From assembly GCF_000756615.1 (NCBI RefSeq), contig NZ_CP009288.1, forward strand, positions 5,146,001 to 5,210,000: 64,000 nt of DNA, written 5' to 3'. Both the position numbers and the translations under genes were made by a program. This DNA is from Paenibacillus durus (GTDB taxonomy: Bacteria; Bacillota; Bacilli; Paenibacillales; Paenibacillaceae). The notes under the pieces are model-generated. The model was not told the origin of the DNA, made no database searches, and saw nothing but the letters and a program-made list of their open reading frames with translations. The stretch's first letter is position 1; each line of letters begins with the position of its first letter. Shown in pieces: positions 9,207-17,539 of the stretch.

Positions 9207-9641
9207 TTACCATCCGTACGTATCGTCTAAAATATTTATTTTTTTTATTGTATAAACAAAAATAGTATGTGAATGTAGCTCATCATCTAACTCCACACTG
9301 CCCAAATATGGATTATTATAATGTGAATTTGTCAGCAGTTTACTATATTTTCTAAACCAAAGACTATTAATTCTCCTTCCCTCAGATATCATAAGTAAAT
9401 TTTCATTATAATTTATTGCAGGCAGCATTGAAATGTAATTTTTTAATTCGGAATCATCTTCTGGATTACTTACAAACCCCCAAGCAGTACCAGGTAGTTC
9501 TTCATCCACTTTTATTTCCGTGACAAGATTTAAGCTGATATAATTTTTTTTGACATATTCCCATGAAAAAATAAAAATAATAGCAAAGATAAAACAAATA
9601 GATGTAAATACTATTTTTTTTTTATATTCGTAATAATTATC
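9207..9641 (-). CDS. Membrane-anchored candidate immunity protein of Rhs module 2 (start unclear)
   Basis: The frame encodes one membrane segment (IVFTSICFIFAIIFIFSW) and an external domain of about 110 residues ending in LDDTYGW. An AGGGGAG site lies at about 9641-9648, but no standard start codon follows. Instead there is ACG and a run of ten A. An original ATG-AAT-ATA-AAA start could have been lost by a point change plus a one-base A-tract deletion. The gene directly follows the stop of the module 2 toxin tip at 9661. It may be a pseudogene. No family was recognised. Confidence 0.5.
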   Translation of the reverse strand, partial: DNYYEYKKKIVFTSICFIFAIIFIFSWEYVKKNYISLNLVTEIKVDEELPGTAWGFVSNPEDDSELKNYISMLPAINYNENLLMISEGRRINSLWFRKYSKLLTNSHYNNPYLGSVELDDELHSHTIFVYTIKKINILDDTYGW

Positions 9642-9660
9642 TCCCCTGATGGTGGATTTT

Positions 9661-10630
9661 TCATGACTCAGCAGAAGTATAATGAACGGTAAAGTATCCC
9701 TTAGCATTCTTTGTATATACTACTTCTCCAACCGGCATACGGAATGCTCCTTTCATCCATTTTGTAAAGAATGACCATTGATTCCCTCCTAATCTAGGTA
9801 TATATTTATTTCCTTTTTTTGTATAACCCAATTCTCCATCCCAAGCAGTTACTTTTTTGTTGTAGGATGACCATGAAATAAAAGTGAAACTCCTTCTATT
9901 TTTATTTCCTTTCCATTTGCATCATATCCCCCCATGGAGTTCCACCCATTTTCAAATCCCTTCGTGTTTGAAATTGCTGTCAAATGGACTGGGGTTCCAT
10001 ATAATGCTGTTAATCTTGCAGCTTCGGACTCAGCCTGACCAGACCAATCTTTTGGCTCATAAAATACGTAACTATCATGTCCGCTCGGGTCAATTCTATT
10101 TATTGAATTATTTAAGGCATACGCATAAAGATTCAAACTCTGCGGATCATCAATCTGCCCTCTATACGTATCCTCACTTATAAACCTGCCAATCTTAGGC
10201 TCGTAGTAGCGCGCTCTAGCATACGTATTGCTGCTGGCAAAATCATACCCCAGTCCTGTGTAACCGAACAAGTTATCCGGTCCTGGCCAGTTGAGATCGA
10301 ACTTCTTCGCGTCCTGCGGCACGCCGAATTCGTCGTAATGGTAGCGGGAGGATACGCGTCCGTCTTTCTCCACAAGTCCCAAGGTGCTGCCAAGCGCATC
10401 CTGCATGTACCACAGCGTCTTCGGCTGTACGCCCGGTTCGGTTCCGCCGGCTCCAGGCCAGGCGTCGGTTCCCAGCCGTTGTTATCATCGTAAGCCGGCA
10501 GGTAGGTCATGCTGAGGCGCTCGCCTCCGGCTCCGTAGACATACGACTCTTTCCATTTACTGCTGTCTGCTTCCGTAACCTGAAGGGCAAGTCCCAGCGG
10601 GAAAGCCCGGCGGTACGACTTCAACTATGG
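9661..10630 (-). pseudogene. Rhs core and toxin-tip fragment (module 2)
   Basis: Core segments match the intact rhs gene (SSKWKESYVYGAGGERLSMT; MQDALGSTLGLVEKDGRVSS; ARARYYEPKIGRFISEDTY). There are three lesions. An internal deletion joins the VVPPGF region straight to LQVTEADSS near 10,610. A frameshift lies between WEPTPG and MQDALG. A short A6 tract near 9855 stops the tip after GHPTTKK. Adding one A there restores the frame through VTAWDGELGYTKKG to a stop at 9661. The tip (SYVFYEPKDWSGQAESEAAR) was not identified. Confidence 0.8.
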
Positions 10631-10893
10631 CTTTAAACAAAAACGTTCATGACCCTAAGGTCACAGGCTATGATGAAAATTAGTCATCATTGCCTTTTTC
10701 TTTTATCCTTCCATCCGGCATACTGAAAGGAACCAGAACCAGTTCGTGGGTTTTTGCGGTGGATCATACCCCGAAACAAAAACTGCATGGATAGCCCCTG
10801 AAGCACAAGATATTGGACTGCGAGTCCGGATAAAAAATTTTCATCTCTCGGGTTATCTTTCTGGTCCCCAATTTCAGAAGGAGGTCGATTTTC

Positions 10894-12032
10894 ATGATGG
10901 AAGCGATTTTTGAATGTTGTGCCGGACTCGATTTTCATCAGGAAACCGTCGTCACCTGTGTTCTTTCCAGTCCCCTTGACCAGCGGCCTCGCGCTGAAAT
11001 CCGCACCTTTGGCACCATGACGGACGAATTGCTGGAACTGGGCGAGTGGCTGACGGAGCTAGGCTGCACCCATGTCGCCATGGAAAGCACCGGCGTGTAC
11101 TGGAAACCCGTCTGGAATGTGCTTGAAGCGTTCGATCTGGAACTGCTTCTGGCCAATGCCCACCATATCAAAAATTTGCCTGGACGCAAGACCGTTATGA
11201 AAGACGCCGATTAGATCACCAAGCTTCTGCAAGACGCCAACGTCAAGCTAGCCTTCCATATGTCGAAACTCTTTGGTGTGTCCGGACGCTTGTTACTCCA
11301 AAAGATCGTAGACGGCGAGGTCGTTACGATGGACTTTCTGGAGACACAGATGAAAGGCGCTCTGAAGCACAATTCCTCAAAACTTCTCCAATCCCTAAAT
11401 GGCCGGCTTCGCCCCCATCATCGCTGTATGATCCGTCTCTCCTGGGAGCACCTGCTGTACGTCGAGAAGACCATCGCCGATGTGAAGGAACAGATCCACT
11501 AATATTTGGCCGACAAGCAGGAGGCCTTTAAGCTTCTGCTCACGGTTCCGGACGTGAATGAGAACGCAGCCGCGATTATCTTGACCGAAATCGGAACAGA
11601 CAGGAGTGCCTTCAAAAGTGACCACAGCCTTGCCGCCTGGGCCGGAGTAAGCCCCGGTATCCATGAAAGTGCGGGTGGGCAAGGTCCGGAAACCGCATGC
11701 TGAAAGCCGTCCTCTGCGAATGCGCCTAGGCCGCTTCCATGACCCGGGAAACCCGCCTTTTGACTCGCTACTGGTCCTGGGTCAAACGATTAGGAAAGAA
11801 GAAAGCATTGGTCTCACTTGGACACACCCTACTACGGATTATTTACCACATGCTCCTTCACCAATGTCCCTATGAAGAATTCGGACCCGAGTATTTGGAT
11901 CATTTCCGCTCTCAAATGGCACAGCGTAAGCAGAGCCAAATGATTAAACAGCTTGAAGCTAATGGGTTTGTGGTGACGAGAGTCCGCCCCTCTATTTACA
12001 TTAACTTCCATTCAAGAACTGCTAATGGATAG
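10894..12032 (+). pseudogene. IS110-family transposase with stop codons and deletions
   Basis: The N-terminal DEDD domain is clear (GLDFHQETVVTCVLSS; VAMESTGVYWKPVW; PGRKTVMKDAD), and the second domain (FKLLLTVPDVNENAAAIILT; AAWAGVSPG) follows. A TAG at 11,212 replaces the codon after DAD, about 40-50 codons that usually follow are missing, a TAA lies at 11,500 and the frame shifts near 11,680. The 200-260 bp upstream has no ORF. In IS110-group elements that region encodes the bridge RNA. The element is inactive as protein. The insertion broke the module 2 Rhs sequence at about 10,630. Confidence 0.85.
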
Positions 12033-12082
12033 TTCTACTTTGTCATGCACTAGAATGGGCATACCTGCTTAGAGATTTTCAT

Positions 12083-12116
12083 AAAAAAACCACATGGAGT
12101 ATACACTCACATGTGG
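12083..12116 (-). terminator. Terminator-like hairpin between IS110 and IS5-type elements
   Basis: CCACATGTGAGT pairs with ACTCCATGTGG on the minus strand, followed by seven T. The stem sequence is shared with the terminator at 9,121. It probably once ended a module gene that was later separated by the IS insertion. Confidence 0.75.
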
Positions 12117-12223
12117 TAAGAATGCATTTATATTCAATTTAAGTTTCATATTCGTAAGTTCTTCGGGATAACTGTTCAGTTGTATCACAGGCATGGAGTT
12201 CTGCTAAATGTTTGGATTCTTAG

Positions 12224-13954
12224 TTAGAGTTTGCTGAACAACATATCGGTTTTGGTTAACACCCGGTAAGTGGCCTATAGAAAATCCAGCCGAAAAAATG
12301 GACAAAAAGAGCCCGTAACCGGCGCTCCAAATTCATGACCATGAATGAAAGGGCGATTACTGTCAGGCTTCTTGCCGCGCCTTTCGCTCGAATCAAGCCT
12401 AACCCGTAGCGGCGTTTGCCTTCTCCAAACTTGCCTTCGATCGCATTGCGTTCCGCTGCATCTTGCCGTTCTTGCTTACGGTGTGTCGCCTGGTTTTCTG
12501 TTGAAGGCCTGCCCAGTTTGGGGCCGCTGAGACGAATGCCCACCCCTTTACAGTAGGCAAGGTTCTCTCGATTCCGGTAGATCTTGTCTGCCAGGATCAC
12601 CGCCGGATACGCGCCAAAACGCTCTTTGTACGATTTCACCGCATCTTGCAGGGTGCCCGATTCGTTAAAGTTGTCCCATTGCATCGTTTCGATCCAGGCG
12701 TATCCGTTGGACAGACTGGCTGCTATCTTGGCTCCAAACTCGACGGACGCTCCGGCTTTTCCCCGGACAATCGGTCGGACATGCGGCTGTTCGATGCTTA
12801 CGATTCGATGCTCCACCCGGTGCACTCCGCCATTCATCATTTCTTGTTGCTGCCGGTGCAGTTCGCGAATGACTAGCAAACGGCGATAGGTCATTTTGCT
12901 CAAAGTACTCAGCGAGGTTTGCTGGCTCAGGTTTTCAATGATTCGCAGATCCCGACCCACATAGCCGAGCTGCTTCTTGACCGCTTTGCGGATCGTTTTA
13001 CCTTTGGGCTGGCGTTGTTTAGATACAAGCAGGTACGCTTTACGGGCTTGTCTGCGGTACGTGCGCGGCTTCTCCGCCAGACCGATCAGCGGCTGATGCA
13101 ATGCGTCAATGATACCTTCCAGGATTTCACGAGCATGATTCAATAGCCCCAGATCTGTCGGATACTTGATGTCGGCAGGCGCACAGGTTGCATCCAGCAT
13201 CAACGTGCCGCGATGGGTTTGTGCGTCGGGATTGGGAAGAAGACGAAAGAGGGACTTGGCCTTGCCCTTTTGTTGAGACTTTTCCGGCGTGGTATCCACT
13301 TCCAGAATCGTTAGGGTGTCGTCCATTTTCATGACCATTTGTCCACCCCCCGGGTGATCATCGTCGTCATCACGTGTTTGTTCCTTGGCTTTAGCCGCTG
13401 CTTTTGCTGCTTCCTGCTCGGCCTTCAGCCCTTCTTTTATGATCCAGTCATTGATCTCGTGAAGGATGTCGGGACCCAACCGGTCGCGAAAGTGAGTCAT
13501 CAAGGAATGATGGAAGGGCTCTTTGTCCACGTAACCGCCAAAACCCAGAAAATACTGCAAATAGGGGTTTTCCATGATCTGCAAAGTGGTTTCCCGGTCG
13601 GTTAAGCCTAGACGTTCCTTGATCAACAGGGAGCCCAAAGCCAAACGTACCGAATACGCCTTTTGCCCTTCGTCGGGTGCGCCGAACACCTTTACATATT
13701 TTTCTTCCGCTTGCTCCCAGGGAACGAGCTTGGCCAGCTTCACCCACCGATTGTTGGGGTTCAGTTTGCCGCCAAAGGGCAGGTAAAAATCTTTGAGAAG
13801 ATCGTCGGTCGATTCTATCCGTTCAAACATGATAATTCACTCCATCTGCAAGGTTTTTTTGCATTTTTCGAGTATTTCCTTGCAGATGATTTCGACAAAA
13901 ACGGCTTCTATTCCTTGTGGGAGTAAGAGTTTTTGTTTATTCAGCAAGCCCTAG
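12224..13954. mobile_element. IS5/IS1182-type insertion sequence, apparently intact
   Basis: The transposase gene is flanked by imperfect terminal inverted repeats. The left end reads AGAGTTTGCTGAACAA (about 12,226-12,241), and the right end read in reverse is AGGGCTTGCTGAATAA. CTAG/TTAG-like bases border both ends and may be target sequence. The exact termini are estimated. The inserted DNA lies between the module 1 lipoprotein remnant and the IS110 remnant. Confidence 0.7.
12256..13830 (-). CDS. IS5/IS1182-type transposase (DUF772 + DDE)
   Basis: A 524-residue uninterrupted protein. The N-terminal DUF772 domain (LPFGGKLNPNNRWVKLAKLV; NPYLQYFLGFGGYVDKEPF) is followed by an acidic insert (TRDDDDDHPGGG) and the catalytic fold. 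The catalytic residues are Asp in TLMLDATCAPADIKYPTD, Asp in VILADKIYRNRENLAYC and Glu in NAIEGKFGEGKRRYG. The length is normal for the family and no frame lesion is visible, so the element may still be mobile. Confidence 0.9.
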   Translation of the reverse strand: MFERIESTDDLLKDFYLPFGGKLNPNNRWVKLAKLVPWEQAEEKYVKVFGAPDEGQKAYSVRLALGSLLIKERLGLTDRETTLQIMENPYLQYFLGFGGYVDKEPFHHSLMTHFRDRLGPDILHEINDWIIKEGLKAEQEAAKAAAKAKEQTRDDDDDHPGGGQMVMKMDDTLTILEVDTTPEKSQQKGKAKSLFRLLPNPDAQTHRGTLMLDATCAPADIKYPTDLGLLNHAREILEGIIDALHQPLIGLAEKPRTYRRQARKAYLLVSKQRQPKGKTIRKAVKKQLGYVGRDLRIIENLSQQTSLSTLSKMTYRRLLVIRELHRQQQEMMNGGVHRVEHRIVSIEQPHVRPIVRGKAGASVEFGAKIAASLSNGYAWIETMQWDNFNESGTLQDAVKSYKERFGAYPAVILADKIYRNRENLAYCKGVGIRLSGPKLGRPSTENQATHRKQERQDAAERNAIEGKFGEGKRRYGLGLIRAKGAARSLTVIALSFMVMNLERRLRALFVHFFGWIFYRPLTGC

Positions 13955-14012
13955 TTAGGAACACCTCCATAAAATTCTTAGCCCATTTACCACGAGCAAT
14001 GCCATAAATTCC

Positions 14013-14535
14013 CTAAATTCTCTTCAAATTAAAATAGACACCTCCTATAAGCAGCACTAATCTGTCTTTATCTAATACAATAAAAGTGCCTTGTTGATTT
14101 GTTGTATACCAAGCTTCATCTGATTTCGTATATACCTCCACGAATTGGACCTGGTCTCCTGTAAATTCCAATTCTTTTAAGTTAACATAATTTAATGTAA
14201 AGAAATCTTGTTCTGAAAGAGTTGTTTTTTTATACACAGGCTCCTCAAGAACGACTCTAATCATTGAATATTATTGATTGAGAACTATATGTTAGCTTTT
14301 TTCCAAGTAATTCGTTTATAGCAATGTCTTCCAGTGTAGAAACTCTTCCATATGCGGCAACAGAATCAATTTTCCAATCCCCAAAAAACTCCTCGTCATT
14401 CACTGCTTTAGCTTCAGTCACCTTACTTTCTGCCATTTCAGTTTGAGTTATATTATTATTGCCCACATTATTTACACAAGAGGAACTAAGCAGTGATACA
14501 ATGATTAATATTCCGATCGCATTCAGAACCCTCAT
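14013..14535 (-). pseudogene. Frameshifted lipoprotein, candidate lysozyme-immunity protein (module 1)
   Basis: The ATG at 14,535 opens 13 bp after the end of the lysozyme tip. A signal peptide (IGILIIVSLLSSSC) with a lipobox leads to GDWKIDSVAAYG and LLGKKLTYSSQSIIF. The frame ends at 14,257. The rest of the protein (EPVYKKTTLSEQDFF to YFNLKRI) is in another frame, 14,264-14,013. The paralogue at 4,459-4,995 is a single frame, so this copy probably has a one- or two-base frameshift. Translational coupling at the ATGA overlap is a less likely alternative. Confidence 0.65.
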
Positions 14536-14547
14536 ACTTCTATCCTA

Positions 14548-15237
14548 TTATTGATAACCTTTAGGTGCAGTTGGATAATCTCTTCTATAATCTCCAAATG
14601 TAAACATCTGCCACTCATCCATTCTTCTTCTATACAAGCCTTTTGAGTTGACTCGATAAACTTTACCTGTATCTTTATCTTTTACCTTTACCTTAACCCA
14701 TAATAAAAAGGCTCCTTTAATTTTTTCTTGTGAAGTCACCCCAGATTTAAGTAAATTTGTTAAAGTGGTTGCTTGATTTAATGCATCTTCACCTGCATTA
14801 TATGAAAAAGAAACTAGCGCATCAAATTGCTGTTGGGTTAAAGTGATATTATTATCCTCCATCCAATTCCTAACAGCATCTGCATATTTTCCGTTCAACT
14901 CATTCTTCAGTAATGCTAACGCCTCTTCTTTGGTAATTCCATTACTGAAATATTCGCCTGGTTGAATAACATGCCCATATCCGATAGTTTGATTTAGATT
15001 ATCCTGCCCTCGGTATGCAGTAGCATGAAATCTCTCATATTCTGCAATAAATGCTACTAGATCGTCACTAACTTCATACTGACTGCTCACTATATAACCT
15101 TGTACTACAGCCGGCTTACTGGGATCGTCTTTAAACGTATAGTGTCCAGTAGGGTCAGTATACAATAATGGATTATTCTCCACATACGTATACAAATTCA
15201 AACTCTTCGGATTCCAAATATCCCCTCTAAACGTATC
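14548..15237 (-). pseudogene. Rhs tip with GH24 lysozyme domain (module 1), cut off by a nonsense codon
   Basis: After the core end (NLYTYVENNPLLYTDPTGH) comes a T4-lysozyme/endolysin domain of glycoside hydrolase family 24. The catalytic Glu lies in AEYERFHATAY, and Asp and Thr in GQDNLNQTIGYGH. The typical ALVSFSYNAGEDAL and GLYRRRMDEWQMF segments follow. Such enzymes cut the MurNAc-GlcNAc bond of peptidoglycan. The frame is joined to the Rhs core upstream except for an in-frame TAG at 15,238-15,240. A TTG at 15,201 could in theory start an isolated tip, but no ribosome site supports it. Confidence 0.8.
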
Positions 15238-16683
15238 CTAACTTACAAACCTGCCAATTTCAGGCTTATAATACCGTGCTCTGGCATACGTATTTCTGCT
15301 GGTAAAATCATAACCCAGTCCCGTGTAACCGAACAAGTTATCCGGCCCTGGCCAGTTGAGATCGAACTTCTTCGCGTCCTGTGGCACGCCGAATTCGTCG
15401 TAATGGTAGCGGGAGGATACGCGTCCGTCCTTCTCCACAAGTCCCAGGGTACTACCCAGCGCATCTTGCATGTACCACAGCGTCTTCGGCTGCACACCCG
15501 GTTCAGCTCCGCCATCACTCGGCGTCGGTTCCCAGCCGTTGTTATCATCGTAGGCGGGCAGGTAGGTCATGCTGAGACGCTCGCCCCCGGCTCCGTATAC
15601 ATAGGACTCTTTCCATTTACTGCTGTCTGCTTCCGTAACCTGAAGCGGCTCAGGCAGCGCCAGACTGACGTCATTGGTGAAGTTCAGTTCCCAGTGCTCT
15701 TTCTTATACTGCTTCTCCCATCCGTCCCGCGGTCCGCCCGGATGCAGATCCGGATATTCTTCATCCGTCTGACCGCACTTCTTGGCAAGCCCTGGTGGAA
15801 TGAAGCCCGGCGGTACGACTTTGCAATTATCCCACCCATTGCCGTTTCCGTTTCCATTGTTACCGTTACCGTTGCCATTTCCATTACCATTGTTACCTTT
15901 ACCGTTTCCGTTGCCGTTACCATTGTTACCTTTGCCATTACCATTTCCGTTGCCATTCCCTGTTCCGCCATGGGCGTAGTCGATGGTCATCTTCATCCGG
16001 TTTCCATCGCCGTCGTAGGCGTAGCGGGTAATGTCGCCTTTGGCATTGGTCTGCTGGATCAGCCGGTTGGCTCCGTTCCATACATATTGCTCAATGGCTT
16101 CCGGTTCCGACCAGGACTCAGCGTCCTCAGCGGCAAGAAGCGGGTCAGTACCCGTCTCATCAGCGGCCGTCCCGGTCGGCGTCTCATAAACGTCATCGGT
16201 TACCGAAGGATGTTCATCATCACCTTCTACCTCCGGCAGCTGCAGACGCTTCTGCAGGACCTCCAGCAGATTGCCGCGCGGGTCATACAGATAGTTATTT
16301 ATCTCGTCATCGGTCGCCAGCTCCGTCAGACGATCCGCCTGATCATAGGTGTAGGATTCCGTCTGCGCCAATTCGCCCCACTGGCTTGTCTTCTGCATCC
16401 GGTTCCCCACAGCATCATACTCATAATGAGTGATTGCAGGCAGATCGGCGGATTGCGGATTCTTCGTCTGCACCTCTACCAATTGGTTCAGCGCATCATA
16501 CGCATAATCCGTTACGATTCGTTCCTCACTGTCATTGTCATCGGAATCTTCTTCATCGTTGCCATCTGATTTCCGATCACTCCGTATCCGGTTGCCGACA
16601 GGGTCATACGAATACGTCAACTGCTCCATGACCTTCTGGAACTGATTACTGTGTGTCAGCTGAAGCAGCTGGCCAGCGTCGTG
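15238..16683 (-). pseudogene. Rhs core fragment (module 1)
   Basis: This is a near-identical direct repeat of the intact rhs gene at about 18,300-19,740. It covers the last YD repeats, the Gly/Asn linker, and the core with MQDALGSTLGLVEKDGRV and ARARYYKPEIGRFVS. Homology stops abruptly at about 16,684, so the secretion signal and most YD repeats are missing. A TAG replaces the GAG of the conserved GRFVSEDTY. It is a displaced duplicate of the 3' part of rhs and cannot be expressed as a full toxin. Confidence 0.9.
15835..15967 (-). repeat. Gly-Asn coding tandem repeat, module 1 copy
   Basis: Tandem 6-bp units encode GN/NG/GK dipeptides (GNGNGKGNNG and on) in the Rhs fragment. The copy number and the placing of Lys differ from the intact gene. 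All units are in frame. Confidence 0.85.
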
Positions 16684-17019
16684 AATTTATTATGATTTCA
16701 TTCAAATGTTTCCACCTAATCCAACTATTTTTTGTAAATATCATTCTTGGTTCTTCCTTTCTCTATTTAATACATCAAAGATTCATAACCTACAACTAAA
16801 CTATACAACTGTAAGATTGGTGTATCTTCCTGTTGGAACAATTTAACGGGCTTGATAACCCTGTTTCTGGATTGATCTTTTTCTATAATCTCATTTGTAT
16901 TAAAATCGGAATTAAATTTCTCCTAGTCGCTGATTCTAACAGTCGATGAAGACCATTGTAGGATGCTGTTTGTGAAGGTATATCCAACGTTATGCTCTTA
17001 CTGAATCCGCCGCGCTAAC
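16684..17019. other. Gene-free stretch between module 1 and the intact rhs operon
   Basis: About 340 bp with no credible gene on either strand. It contains the sharp end of Rhs homology at 16,684. No promoter was recognised. Confidence 0.5.
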
Positions 17020-17056
17020 AAAAAGAAAACCACAATACGAGGTTATCGCATTGTGG
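17020..17056 (-). terminator. Terminator of the SLH-rhs-immunity operon
   Basis: On the minus strand CCACAATGCGATAACC / GTATTGTGG folds into a hairpin followed by TTTTCTTTTTG. It lies 28 bp after the immunity-gene stop. Confidence 0.8.
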
Positions 17057-17083
17057 CAGAAAAATTAATTTTTCAATTCATAT

Positions 17084-17539
17084 TTATTTTTCAACTTCAA
17101 AATAAAATAGTCCATTATTTACATCGAGATAAAATTTCCCAATGAAACTTGAAGACTTAATATAGTTATTAAACTCCTCACTAAATGTCCAACTTGGTTC
17201 ATGTTCCTGATCGAAATCTAAATTGAAATACGGCTTAAAGTTAGATACATCTTTCCAAGTATAAGAACTTCTAAATCTCTCCATCACCTCATTGTTAAGA
17301 TGTACATACCCCTTCATCCAGTATGAGCTTGGTCCAAAACCGTGGTCACCAATTACTTCAGCTTTCCAGTAAACTTTCTCTACTATCTCCAATCGTGGGA
17401 ATCTATCAACTACTGGTTGTATCTCTGTTTTATATTGATTATTCGACTCAGAATTTAATACATTAACTTTCACTACGAGAATAATAATGATAATAGATAA
17501 TAACACTAGTATTATACTAAAGATTCTTTTTTTATCCAT
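17084..17539 (-). CDS. Membrane-anchored candidate immunity protein of the intact Rhs toxin
   Basis: The start chosen is the ATG at 17,539 (MDKKRIFSIIL), which overlaps the rhs stop as TAATG. The two are therefore translationally coupled. One N-terminal membrane segment (IFSIILVLLSIIIIILVV) is followed by an extracytoplasmic domain of about 125 residues rich in Phe, Tyr and Trp. No family was recognised. By position it should neutralise the toxin tip encoded just upstream. Its topology implies that the toxin acts on the outer side of the cytoplasmic membrane. An external domain on a single anchor is also the layout of the colicin M immunity protein Cmi. Confidence 0.7.
   Translation of the reverse strand: MDKKRIFSIILVLLSIIIIILVVKVNVLNSESNNQYKTEIQPVVDRFPRLEIVEKVYWKAEVIGDHGFGPSSYWMKGYVHLNNEVMERFRSSYTWKDVSNFKPYFNLDFDQEHEPSWTFSEEFNNYIKSSSFIGKFYLDVNNGLFYFEVEK

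Noticed and set aside
10178..10624. 148-codon minus frame in module 2 as a separate gene
   Set aside because: Its first third is Rhs core in frame, and the rest is Rhs core read in a wrong frame after a frameshift.
11212..11502. In-frame stops in the IS110 transposase considered as recoding
   Set aside because: A deletion and a later frameshift accompany them, so simple decay explains the gene.
13448..13747. 99-codon minus frame inside the IS5-type transposase
   Set aside because: It overlaps the intact transposase in another frame and has no motif or ribosome site.
15403..16569. Long plus-strand open frames opposite the Rhs sequences (also 18,763-19,623, 19,696-20,790 and 21,994-22,839)
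   Set aside because: They are antisense shadows of the repetitive YD/Gly-Asn coding DNA, with low-complexity hydrophobic translation, no ribosome sites, and parallel copies in both Rhs regions.
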